Of a stretch of 64,000 bases of DNA, positions 53,259-62,004 are shown in pieces. Where the stretch lies: positions 1-64,000 of IMG/VR virus record IMGVR_UViG_3300010157_000046; one strand, 5' to 3'. The translations under genes and the position numbers were made by a program. The DNA is from a virus. Each line of letters opens with the position of its first letter. Position 1 is the first letter of the stretch. The notes under the pieces were generated by a model, which saw only the letters and a program-made list of their open reading frames with translations, was not told the DNA's origin and searched no databases.

Positions 53259-54663
53259 CAAAGGCGATGAAGTTGCAATCGACTTTAAATCAAAGTTCCT
53301 AGGCGATGCAGAGTTCATGAAGGCAAATCTTGGTACTGCACTTTGCTTGGCCAAGTGGAAACAAGTTAGTCTACACTTGCCTACAGGACTGAACAACAGT
53401 TGTTACCATCCGCCCTTACATGCAATACCAGCAGAACTATTAACGGACAATCCGTCAGCATTACATAATACTCCTTACAAGAAAGAACAACGTAAGATTA
53501 TGTTAAAGCAAGAACGTCCTAGCGAGTGTAGCTATTGCTGGACCATGGAAGACAATAATAAGTTAAGCGACCGTCACTATCGTTCGGGCGAACCTTGGGC
53601 CGCCAAAGACTTTGATGTTGTAGTAAATTCAAATGGAGATGAAGATGTTATTCCTAGCTATGTTGAAGTTAATTTTAATCACGCTTGTAATCTTGTGTGT
53701 TCCTACTGTAGTCCGCAATTTAGTAGCAGTTGGCAAGCGGAAACCGAGAGATTTGGAGCTTACCCTACCTCATCTCCTCATAACGATCCTAGTCATTTTG
53801 TTGGCCGTAATAGGCCTATACCAGTTCGTGAAGACAACCCTTATGTAGATGCTTTCTGGGAGTGGTGGCCAACCCTGTATCTAGAACTACAACACTTCCG
53901 CATGACCGGCGGTGAGCCCTTGTTAGACAAGAACACCTATCGTGTATTTGACTATGTGTTGGCCAATCCCAAACCCGACTTACATCTAAATGTAACGTCA
54001 AACTTCAGTGTAGATGAAAAAAGTTGGCAGAAGTATAAGGGCTATGTTAAAGAATTATGTGAAGGCGAAAAGATTGAACACTTCATGCAATTTGTTAGTT
54101 TAGATTCGTGGATGGAACAGGCTGAATACATCAGACATGGGTTAGATTTTGGTTTACTGTGGGATCGTGTTAATCAATTTCTAACAGATATTCCTGGACG
54201 TAATTCAATTACCTTTATTGTTACCATGAATAATCTCAGTGTAACAGGGCTAGGCAAACTGTTCAGTGGTATCTTGGGACTTAGAAAAATCTACAGCACG
54301 ACATATCAACGCATATGGTTTGATACTCCGGTATTGCGTCAACCCACATGGCAAAGCCTACAACTATTGCCAGAAAGTTATGTAGACCAACTCGAACTGG
54401 TCTGGGCATTCATGATGAAGAACATTGAAACAGAAGAGACAAGATTTCAAGGTTTTAAGGATTATGAAATTGCCAGACTGGATAGAGACATTGCATGGAT
54501 GCGCGACGGGCAACGGTTGGATCCTGCACATATCAATCGTAACAAAGCAGACTTTTATCGCTTCTTTGCTGAAGCGGATCGTAGACACGGAACTGATTTT
54601 TTAAAGACATTTCCTGAGATGACAGCTTGGTGGGCAGAATGTCGCTATTGGAGCCAGCAATGA
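53251..54663 (+). CDS. Radical SAM protein, HPP subtype
   Basis: A 470-residue radical SAM enzyme from the ATG at 53251, overlapping the previous gene by 8 bp. Its N-terminal domain differs from the PCC subtype: C32 in LCLAKW, C51 followed by YHPP, then C93/C96 in CSYCW. Core C146-x3-C150-x2-C153 (CNLVCSYC) and GGEP at 220-223. SSSWQAETERFGAYP follows the core. It is clearly paralogous to the protein at 58119-59450, sharing the HPP motif, HNTP and a YCW-x-x-ED segment. Auxiliary cluster ligation may differ from the PCC type. Confidence 0.85.
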   Translation: MNNKGDEVAIDFKSKFLGDAEFMKANLGTALCLAKWKQVSLHLPTGLNNSCYHPPLHAIPAELLTDNPSALHNTPYKKEQRKIMLKQERPSECSYCWTMEDNNKLSDRHYRSGEPWAAKDFDVVVNSNGDEDVIPSYVEVNFNHACNLVCSYCSPQFSSSWQAETERFGAYPTSSPHNDPSHFVGRNRPIPVREDNPYVDAFWEWWPTLYLELQHFRMTGGEPLLDKNTYRVFDYVLANPKPDLHLNVTSNFSVDEKSWQKYKGYVKELCEGEKIEHFMQFVSLDSWMEQAEYIRHGLDFGLLWDRVNQFLTDIPGRNSITFIVTMNNLSVTGLGKLFSGILGLRKIYSTTYQRIWFDTPVLRQPTWQSLQLLPESYVDQLELVWAFMMKNIETEETRFQGFKDYEIARLDRDIAWMRDGQRLDPAHINRNKADFYRFFAEADRRHGTDFLKTFPEMTAWWAECRYWSQQ

Positions 54664-55583
54664 AAATATTAGTTACTGGTGGTAGCGGGTTTATTGGAAG
54701 TCATTTATGCCGTGAACTATTAGCAATGGACCATACTGTTTATTGTTTAGATAATTTACTATCAAGCAGTCTTGACAATATTAAATTACTGCGCGACCAT
54801 CCTAGATTTGATTTCATTAAACACGATGTAAAAGAACCCATAACACTTGCTGTAGATCAAATTTATAATTTGGCCTGCCCGGCAAGCCCAAAGTGGTATC
54901 AAAAAGATCCAGTTAATACAATCCAGACGTGTGTGTTAGGTGCAATTAATATGTTAAAATTGGCACACAACACCGGAGCTCGCATATTACAAACCAGCAC
55001 CTCCGAAGTTTATGGAGATCCACTGGTATCGCCCCAAACAGAGGATTATTGGGGAAATGTAAATCCTTTAGGAATAAGGAGCTGTTATGACGAGGGCAAA
55101 CGTTGTGCTGAAAGTCTTTTTATAAACTATCACAAAGAACACCACGTTGATATTAAAATTGCTAGGATATTCAATACATTTGGTCCACACTTGTCAAAGA
55201 ATGATGGCCGAGTAATTAGTAATTTTATTATGCAAGCATTGACCAATCAGGACTTAACTGTTTATGGCAAAGGATTGCAAACTCGTTCATTTTGCTATGT
55301 GTCTGACACTGTGAGAGGACTAATAGCTCTAATGAACTCAGGAGAAATAGGTCCGGTCAATATTGGCAACCCTAGTGAATACACAATGATTGATATGGCT
55401 AAAAAAATAATCAAGTTAACAGAATCCTTGAGTAGCATAATACATTTGCCGCCTATCGCAGATGATCCTAAACAACGCCGGCCAGACATTAATTTAGCCA
55501 ACACTTTATTGGGTTGGCGCCCAGAGATTGATCTCGACCAAGGGCTACTCAAAACCATTAATTATTTCAAAGAACAATTATAA
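54660..55583 (+). CDS. NAD-dependent nucleotide-sugar enzyme, UDP-glucuronate decarboxylase (UDP-xylose synthase)-like
   Basis: A 307-residue extended short-chain dehydrogenase, from the ATG at 54660 that overlaps the previous stop. The NAD loop is GGSGFIG (7-13). TSTSEVYGDP (112-121), YWGNVNPLGIRSCYDEGKRC (130-149; Y143 and K147) and RIFNTFGP are the pattern of UDP-xylose synthase, which turns UDP-glucuronate into UDP-xylose. The arginine in SCYDEGKR is typical of this group. Length matches the soluble enzyme (about 310). It would supply a sugar donor for the neighbouring glycosyltransferases. A related dTDP-glucose dehydratase or epimerase is less likely. Confidence 0.8.
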   Translation: MKILVTGGSGFIGSHLCRELLAMDHTVYCLDNLLSSSLDNIKLLRDHPRFDFIKHDVKEPITLAVDQIYNLACPASPKWYQKDPVNTIQTCVLGAINMLKLAHNTGARILQTSTSEVYGDPLVSPQTEDYWGNVNPLGIRSCYDEGKRCAESLFINYHKEHHVDIKIARIFNTFGPHLSKNDGRVISNFIMQALTNQDLTVYGKGLQTRSFCYVSDTVRGLIALMNSGEIGPVNIGNPSEYTMIDMAKKIIKLTESLSSIIHLPPIADDPKQRRPDINLANTLLGWRPEIDLDQGLLKTINYFKEQL

Positions 55584-56768
55584 ATGCTAGGAAATCATAA
55601 ACTTATATTAGACACACACAGCGAAGTATATAGAGAATTATTACCTTGGGCCGACGGTGAGTTTTGGGATATCAAGCAACATAAAATAGTTCCAGGTGCT
55701 GTGTATGTCATGTGCAGAGAACAGGTCAATAACTATAATTATGAAATACAAGAGCTAGCTCGCACAGGACAAGTGACAGTGATATTAGACAATGCTGCAG
55801 AAGGAAGTGAAACACTGGTCACTTGGTGCTTTGTCAAAGGACTAATCAATCTGATTGAAGAAGGTCGAATACTGTTAATCGGTGGCGGCGCCATGGATCC
55901 TGAAAAATGGCCCTACATGAGTTATGAATATTTTTTACCTAAGATATTTGACTTTGACGAAAATGTTGAGGCAGGCAACCGTATAGATGAATATTTTGCA
56001 ATTACCAATAAGCCATACAAGTTCTTGTTTCTAAATGGCCGTATGCGTAGCCATAGAAAATATCTGTTGGAAAGATTCCAAGTAAACAACTTGTTAGACC
56101 AAAGTCTATGGACAAACCTTGACACTGATCTTAGATTAGTAACAACTTTGCCGCAGGCACGTTGGCAGAATTTTAACAACATGAACGTGATCAAATTGAC
56201 GTTTGACCAAGATGGTACAGATCGCATGGAACGGCCAATTGATCTACACTTGTTACCCAAACAGTATGAAACACCTGCATTTAGAAACAACATAGATCAT
56301 TTGCCCTCTGCTGGTACTGTTAAATTTAACTTGTTTAACAATACTTGGGGCGATGCTGTAGTTGATGGCTCGGCATATAGAGATACTTACTTTAGTCTGG
56401 TAACCGAAACAGTGTTCAATTACCCATACAGTTTTAGAACAGAAAAGATTTGGAAACCCATTGCTGTAGGACATCCATTTATAGCTGTGGCCAATCGTGG
56501 TTTTTATCGAGATATACAGAATCTAGGATTTCGAACATTTGGTCATGTGGTAGACGAATCGTTTGATCTAATAGATAGTAGTCAAGATCGAATTGAACGT
56601 ATAGCCAAAGTGGTTGAAGACTTGTGTCAACAAGACCTTGCAAGTTTCTACAAAGAGTGTTATAATGTATGTAAATACAACCAAGCATTGTATACCGAAA
56701 TGCGGCACCAAGTTCCTAGAGAGTTACCCAATCAGTTCCACAAATTTATCAATCAATATATCAAATGA
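55584..56768 (+). CDS. Glycosyltransferase-like protein, first of a paralogous pair
   Basis: A 394-residue protein abutting the previous stop codon. The C-terminal half contains TYFSLVTETVFNYPYSFRTE, then KIWKPIAVGHPFIAVANRGF and FGHVVDESFD. This Glu-x-Lys...Lys-Pro...His-Pro-Phe arrangement is the nucleotide-sugar-binding half of GT-B type enzymes such as fucosyltransferase-like families. The N-terminal half has LFLNGRMRSHRKYLLERF, another typical segment of these proteins. The protein at 62001-62921 shares the same C-terminal pattern. Donor might be the UDP-pentose from the upstream enzyme; that is inference. Confidence 0.65.
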   Translation: MLGNHKLILDTHSEVYRELLPWADGEFWDIKQHKIVPGAVYVMCREQVNNYNYEIQELARTGQVTVILDNAAEGSETLVTWCFVKGLINLIEEGRILLIGGGAMDPEKWPYMSYEYFLPKIFDFDENVEAGNRIDEYFAITNKPYKFLFLNGRMRSHRKYLLERFQVNNLLDQSLWTNLDTDLRLVTTLPQARWQNFNNMNVIKLTFDQDGTDRMERPIDLHLLPKQYETPAFRNNIDHLPSAGTVKFNLFNNTWGDAVVDGSAYRDTYFSLVTETVFNYPYSFRTEKIWKPIAVGHPFIAVANRGFYRDIQNLGFRTFGHVVDESFDLIDSSQDRIERIAKVVEDLCQQDLASFYKECYNVCKYNQALYTEMRHQVPRELPNQFHKFINQYIK

Positions 56769-57364
56769 ACGACTTTAAGATAACACTTACCAACCACGAG
56801 TTTGAAATTCCAGGCAACTGGAGTATAGTGTTAATGGCCAATTACCGAACTGGCAGCACCGCCTTTGGAAACCTGTTGAGTAAAATTACTGGATTGCCTT
56901 TTTTAGGAGAAGTGTTTCATTACAATCACTCGTCAAGGCCGCATGTATATGATTCTGCTCAGCAGAGCATAGTAAAAATTATGCCAAATCATATGCCTCC
57001 AGAAGACCAATGGGATTCTTTGTTTAATAACTCTTATATAATTGGATTGTATCGAGAAGATATTGCGGCTCAAGCATTGAGTTACGCTATATCGTATCGT
57101 TTAGGAAAATGGCAGCAGGATAGAAATGCCGATTCTGTATTCGCCAGCCGTGATTTTGCGTTGCAGTTGACCAATGGGCAATTATTACCATTTGTTCAAA
57201 CTGTGCGCGAAACTCTGGCTGTGTGGAATGACTGCAAAGAATATTTTGACACTACCTTGTCTTACGAAAAAATTGAACCAGATTTAAGTGGATCTGATAT
57301 TGATCGCTTTCCTAAAATTACAGCATACGATGAAGTATTATCTCGTCTAAGGGAAATAATATGA
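56765..57364 (+). CDS. Sulfotransferase-like protein
   Basis: A 199-residue protein. IVLMANYRTGSTAFGNLLSK (21-40) is a strand, phosphate loop and helix resembling the 5'-phosphosulfate-binding loop of sulfotransferases (for example Stf0-type). IIGLYREDIAAQALSYAI (91-108) fits the 3'-phosphate-binding Arg/Ser region. The C-terminal part of larger sulfotransferases is absent, so this is a short form. Coupled by ATGA on both sides. It may sulfate a sugar or another product of the cluster; no substrate can be deduced. Confidence 0.65.
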   Translation: MNDFKITLTNHEFEIPGNWSIVLMANYRTGSTAFGNLLSKITGLPFLGEVFHYNHSSRPHVYDSAQQSIVKIMPNHMPPEDQWDSLFNNSYIIGLYREDIAAQALSYAISYRLGKWQQDRNADSVFASRDFALQLTNGQLLPFVQTVRETLAVWNDCKEYFDTTLSYEKIEPDLSGSDIDRFPKITAYDEVLSRLREII

Positions 57365-58122
57365 ATAGTTTAGAGTTTAAACAAAATTTTCCTAAAACAA
57401 AAAAAGTTTTGGTCAACGGTTGTAGTTTTACTGCCTCAGAGGGCAATGCACAATCCAGTCATAAAAATTGGCCTGAACATTTACCTTCCGATTGGAAAGT
57501 AACAAACATAGCCAGTTTTGCTGCAGGTAACCAGTGGATATGTGATTCAACCATAGTAAACACCATAAAGTTTGATTATGATTTGGTGTTGATCATGTGG
57601 AGTGGCTTGACCAGGATTGATATGGCAATCAATGAGATGACCTGGGGACAATTTTGGAAGTTTAAAAATCGTAATGAATTAGACGTGTATTATGGACACT
57701 GCGGTATTGGAGATAATCCTAAATTTCCAATGTCGGACATAGCCAAACCGATTATAAAATTTGGTGGAATAAGAGAGCTGGTGTTTCAGTCGCTGTTGAA
57801 CATGTTGAAACTACAGTCATGGTTGGAATCAAAAAATATCAATTATAGATTTATGAGTTTTATGAACTATTGGAACGATAGTTATTTTGAAAATGGATTT
57901 GAATATCCAAGTGTTAAAAATTTAGAATTAGATGTATTGATAGATAAAATTAATTTTGACAAATTTACATTCACTGACGCTGCAAAAAATGGAATTTTTG
58001 AACTTGCAAAAGATCGAAATTTATACAGGAGCGACAATATACACCCTGATGCTCGAGCAGGAAAATTATGGGCAGATATTGTTGTTAAAGAAATAGAAAA
58101 TACTGAGACTTACGCACAATGA
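57361..58122 (+). CDS. SGNH/GDSL-like hydrolase
   Basis: A 253-residue protein. NGCSFTASEG (19-28) corresponds to the GDSx block with S22 as likely nucleophile. ASFAAGNQWI (51-60) gives the Gly and Asn of blocks II-III, and DNIHPDARAGKLW gives D225 and H228 of the C-terminal DxxH. This is the complete pattern of SGNH esterases or acetyltransferase-like hydrolases, often acting on sugar acetyl groups. Coupled by ATGA to both neighbours. Lacks a signal peptide, so probably acts inside the infected cell. Confidence 0.7.
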   Translation: MNSLEFKQNFPKTKKVLVNGCSFTASEGNAQSSHKNWPEHLPSDWKVTNIASFAAGNQWICDSTIVNTIKFDYDLVLIMWSGLTRIDMAINEMTWGQFWKFKNRNELDVYYGHCGIGDNPKFPMSDIAKPIIKFGGIRELVFQSLLNMLKLQSWLESKNINYRFMSFMNYWNDSYFENGFEYPSVKNLELDVLIDKINFDKFTFTDAAKNGIFELAKDRNLYRSDNIHPDARAGKLWADIVVKEIENTETYAQ

Positions 58123-59450
58123 ATGATCTAGAGTTTCGTCAACAAGTTCTTGACACTAAAAGTGCCAGCTTTTGCGCGGCCAAATGGTACAACGCTACTA
58201 TATGGTTGGGCTCAGGACAGAGTACCAGTTGTCATCACCCTCCAGCACACGCAATAGATCGAGAAGCATTAAAAACAAATCCTCGAGCCATACACAATAC
58301 TCCAACTAAAAAATTGGATCGTGCTATGATGCAGGCTGGTAATCGTCCCGCAGGTTGTGAATACTGTTGGAAGATTGAAGACATGGGCGTAGATGCCGTC
58401 AGCGACCGTGTATACAAAAGTAAAATTTATCCATTGGAGTCATTAAATGAAGCATACAACACACCCAGTCAAGAAGATGTCAATCTTCGAACGCTTGAAA
58501 TCGCATTCGACCGCACTTGCCAATTTGCTTGTAGCTATTGTAACCCTGCTTTCAGCAGCACATGGGTTAACGATATCAAGCGAAACGGCCCTTATGAGCG
58601 CCTGGTGTCTGATGGGCGTAACCACTTTACTCACAGCCACGATAGTGCTCAACTATACCGGTTTGGTGAGACAAATCCGTATGTTGAAGCGTTCTTTAAG
58701 TGGTGGGAATCCGACCTCCATCAAACACTCCAAGAGCTAAGAATCACCGGCGGTGAGCCACTCATGTCGGGCGAGACTTGGAAACTGCTGGATTGGTTTA
58801 AAAACAATCAAGGCAAGAGCACAACACGCCTGGCTATCAACAGCAACTTAGGTGTAGACGTAGATGTAGACCGCTTGTTAGACAGCATCACGGGTTTAGA
58901 AGTAGATATCTATACATCCATGGAAGCTGTTGACGATCAAGCCGAGTATATTCGAGATGGGCTGGACTACCCTGCTTGGTTACAGAACGTAGAGAAATTA
59001 CTCGAGTCTGACTGTATTCGTGCGGTGCATTGTATGTGTACCATCAATGCACTGTGTCTCAACAGTCTAGATACCCTGTTAGACAAACTGGTTGAACTGA
59101 AGAAAATGTACGGACGCGAGCGTGTGAGTTTTACTCTTAATATTCTGCGTTTCCCTAGTTTTCAAAGCCCATTGGTTCTACCAGAACACCTGTTGCTGTA
59201 TTATCGCAATCGATTGATCATGTGGGTAACCCAACACCAGGATCAATTATATATGCACGAACATGAAATCAATCATCTCAGCAGACTGATTGAGTATTTG
59301 GATCGTGTTAAAACCCCGCACAGCGACACATTTGAAATGCCCAAACTACACAACGACTTTAAACAGTTTCATCAACAATACGATCAACGACGTGGTAAAA
59401 ATTTTGTTGAAACCTTTCCTGTATTAAAAACCTGGTATGATACACTATGA
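58119..59450 (+). CDS. Radical SAM protein, HPP subtype (second copy)
   Basis: A 443-residue radical SAM enzyme, paralogous to that at 53251-54663. N-terminal domain: C19 (FCAAKW), C38 followed by HHPP, C80/C83 (CEYCW). Core C134-x3-C138-x2-C141, with CQFACSYC replacing the usual CNLxC, and TGGEPLM later. DQAEYIRDGLDYPAWLQNVE corresponds to the conserved mid-core block. A second open frame with two hydrophobic stretches overlaps it at 58447-58740. Substrate unknown. Confidence 0.85.
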   Translation: MNDLEFRQQVLDTKSASFCAAKWYNATIWLGSGQSTSCHHPPAHAIDREALKTNPRAIHNTPTKKLDRAMMQAGNRPAGCEYCWKIEDMGVDAVSDRVYKSKIYPLESLNEAYNTPSQEDVNLRTLEIAFDRTCQFACSYCNPAFSSTWVNDIKRNGPYERLVSDGRNHFTHSHDSAQLYRFGETNPYVEAFFKWWESDLHQTLQELRITGGEPLMSGETWKLLDWFKNNQGKSTTRLAINSNLGVDVDVDRLLDSITGLEVDIYTSMEAVDDQAEYIRDGLDYPAWLQNVEKLLESDCIRAVHCMCTINALCLNSLDTLLDKLVELKKMYGRERVSFTLNILRFPSFQSPLVLPEHLLLYYRNRLIMWVTQHQDQLYMHEHEINHLSRLIEYLDRVKTPHSDTFEMPKLHNDFKQFHQQYDQRRGKNFVETFPVLKTWYDTL

Positions 59451-60775
59451 CTGATAAAATTATAGGCAAATACAATTGGAAAGATCGCATACCTAATTAT
59501 ATCAAATTAGAAGAGCTAACTGAAGAACAACGTTACCGGTTAATGGAGTCTGAAAACTTCTGTATGTTACCTTGGATACATTTACATGCTTGGCCGGATG
59601 GTAGGGCTTATCCGTGCTGTTTGGGTCGAGCTAAACATCCGGTGGGTAACTTTAAAGAAAAGAGTATGCGTGAAATATGGAATGATGATCCTATGCGGTT
59701 GATGCGTCAAAACATGCTGGAGGACAAACCTTGCTTAGAGTGTGGAGACTGTTACGAACAAGAAGCCGCTGGCTTTACCAGTATGCGCAACAACAGCAAC
59801 AAGAGTTTCGGTCACCATGTTGCAGAAATTAACAATACTTTGCCTGATGGTAGTTTGCCCGATATGCGGTTACACTATTGGGATGTGCGCTTCAGTAATA
59901 TATGCAATCTCAAATGTCGCAGTTGTGGCAGCATATTCTCAAGCCGGTGGTACGACGATGATGTTCGACTGTGGGGTAAGGAACTGCGCCCACGTGTGCA
60001 ATTTGCTGGGCGTCACGAAGAAGATGTTTGGGAACAAATGCAAGAGCATGTGCCACATCTGGATCAAATATACTTTGCCGGCGGCGAACCCTTGATCATG
60101 GAAGAACACAATCGCATACTTAAATTGCTGATTAAAAAAGGCAACACTCGTGTGCGTTTGGTCTACAACACCAATTTGACTGAACTTAAATTTAAAAAAC
60201 AAAATGTGTTGGACTTGTGGAAGCATTTTCCTACTATCTGTGTAGCAGCCAGTTTGGATGACATGGGCGACCGTGCAGCTATTATACGCTCGGGCACTGA
60301 TTGGGCGCAGGTAGAACAAAACATACGAGACCTCAAACGCGAATGCCCGCACATTGACTTTATGATTAGTCCCACACTCAGCATAATGAACATTTGGAAT
60401 TTTACACGATTCCATCGTTACATGGTGGAGTCTGGCTTTATTCAGGCCAAAGATTTTAATCTAAACATCTTGCAAGGACCAGATAATTATAGAATTGATC
60501 TGTTGCCTATGCCTATTAAATTGCAATTTAAACAGGAGTTTGAACAGCATATTGCGTGGTTACAAGACAAAGATCCTATACACCGAGCTATCGGCGGTTT
60601 TGAAGGTGCAATTGCCTTTATGATGGCCACAGACAACAGTCATTTGTTGCCGCGCTTTTGGGAAACTGTCAATGATTTAGATTGGAGCCGCTCAGAAAGT
60701 TTATTGAGTGTAGTTCCAGAACTGGCAGCCATTGCGGAATATCGACCCCGAGACACAAGGATACCGCTTAGATGA
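59447..60775 (+). CDS. Radical SAM protein, PCC subtype
   Basis: A 442-residue radical SAM enzyme. The N-terminal domain has C39 (FCMLPWIHLHAWPDG), C57-C58 (YPCC), then C96, C99 and C102 (CLECGDC), one Cys more than other copies. Core C153-x3-C157-x2-C160 (CNLKCRSC), then YFAGGEPLI. The DVRFSNICNLKCRSCGSIFS stretch is close to the same place in the gp47-linked copy. Coupled on both sides by ATGA. It has a C-terminal helical extension of about 90 residues. Confidence 0.85.
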   Translation: MTDKIIGKYNWKDRIPNYIKLEELTEEQRYRLMESENFCMLPWIHLHAWPDGRAYPCCLGRAKHPVGNFKEKSMREIWNDDPMRLMRQNMLEDKPCLECGDCYEQEAAGFTSMRNNSNKSFGHHVAEINNTLPDGSLPDMRLHYWDVRFSNICNLKCRSCGSIFSSRWYDDDVRLWGKELRPRVQFAGRHEEDVWEQMQEHVPHLDQIYFAGGEPLIMEEHNRILKLLIKKGNTRVRLVYNTNLTELKFKKQNVLDLWKHFPTICVAASLDDMGDRAAIIRSGTDWAQVEQNIRDLKRECPHIDFMISPTLSIMNIWNFTRFHRYMVESGFIQAKDFNLNILQGPDNYRIDLLPMPIKLQFKQEFEQHIAWLQDKDPIHRAIGGFEGAIAFMMATDNSHLLPRFWETVNDLDWSRSESLLSVVPELAAIAEYRPRDTRIPLR

Positions 60776-62004
60776 AAATACCACACGATAAATTTTGCGT
60801 ATTACCTTGGGTCAGTTTAGAAGCCAGTCCTATTGGTACTGTGCGTCCTTGTTGTTTAGCCGACGATGAATTGGTAGATGATGCTGGCGACAAGTTTAAT
60901 TTGGCCACTGCTGATTTTAAAGCAATACAAAACAGTGCCAACATGCGAGCACTGCGTCAGGAATTTGTTGATGGCAAACAACCCAACACATGTCGCAAGT
61001 GTTGGAAGGAAGAACGTGCTGGCCGCACCAGCAAACGTATGCACACATTAGATCGTCTTAAACACATGTTGCCCGATCAAGATTGGACTGCGGATGCAAA
61101 ACCCTTGATGTTTGTTGATCTTAAATTGGGTAATATTTGCAATCTTAAATGTCGCATCTGCGGCTCGTGGAGTTCCAGCACGTATGCTGCTGAAGAACTA
61201 CAGCATCTAATGCGTAATGAAGATAGAAAAGATAATCATCATTATCATATGCTGCGTCAAGGCGCTTGGCCCAGAGAAAATCAAAAGTTTTGGAACGAAA
61301 TAGCCGGCATATCGGATCAAATACAGTATATAGAGTTTACCGGCGGCGAACCTTTTATGATCCAAGAGCATTTTAACATGTTACAAGGCCTGGTTGATCG
61401 TGGATTGGCTGGCAATATAGAAATACATTACAACACCAACGGTACTCAGTGGCCCGACAACGCCGAAGAGATTTGGCGGCATTTTAAGATAGTAGAAATA
61501 GCATTCAGTATCGACGATGTAGGTGAACGCTTTGAATATCAAAGATCAAATGCAGTATGGATCGAAGTGGTCAACAACGTTGCTCGGTTCCGTGAGCTAC
61601 GTGGCCAACACAAGAATATTCGTTTACAAATTTGTTGCACTATAAATGTGTTTAACGTTTACTATTTAGAAACTGTAGCACTGTGGATTTTAGAACAACA
61701 GATGGATTTTATCTACTGGAATATGATGCACGATGCATACTTCTTTAGTATCAGTAGCCTGCCAGAACATGCTAAACAAGTGATTACCGAACGACTTCTT
61801 GCAGCTGATGTTCCAAACCACGTTCAAGAAGAATTTCGACGTGTGGCAGATTTTATGAATCGTGGAGCCAGTCTAGATGGCGAACAATTACGTAGAGAAG
61901 TTGGCAACTTAGATCGTAGACGCAGCCAAAACTTGGTCGCAGTTCAGCCCGAGTTTGCTAAATTGATTGGTTATATCAGCCCAGAGAACCCACACGGGCA
62001 ATGA
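60772..62004 (+). CDS. Radical SAM protein, PCC subtype
   Basis: A 410-residue radical SAM enzyme. N-terminal domain: C9 (FCVLPW), C27-C28 (RPCC), C74/C77 (CRKCW). Core C123-x3-C127-x2-C130 (CNLKCRIC), then FTGGEPFM. The mid-core block reads FSIDDVGERFEYQRSN. C-terminal extension similar to the preceding copy. Its stop overlaps the next ATG. Function unknown. Confidence 0.85.
   Translation: MKIPHDKFCVLPWVSLEASPIGTVRPCCLADDELVDDAGDKFNLATADFKAIQNSANMRALRQEFVDGKQPNTCRKCWKEERAGRTSKRMHTLDRLKHMLPDQDWTADAKPLMFVDLKLGNICNLKCRICGSWSSSTYAAEELQHLMRNEDRKDNHHYHMLRQGAWPRENQKFWNEIAGISDQIQYIEFTGGEPFMIQEHFNMLQGLVDRGLAGNIEIHYNTNGTQWPDNAEEIWRHFKIVEIAFSIDDVGERFEYQRSNAVWIEVVNNVARFRELRGQHKNIRLQICCTINVFNVYYLETVALWILEQQMDFIYWNMMHDAYFFSISSLPEHAKQVITERLLAADVPNHVQEEFRRVADFMNRGASLDGEQLRREVGNLDRRRSQNLVAVQPEFAKLIGYISPENPHGQ

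Noticed and set aside
59742-60095. 117-codon plus-strand frame in the radical SAM gene
   Set aside because: Out-of-frame shadow of the conserved core; no Shine-Dalgarno sequence or plausible protein pattern.
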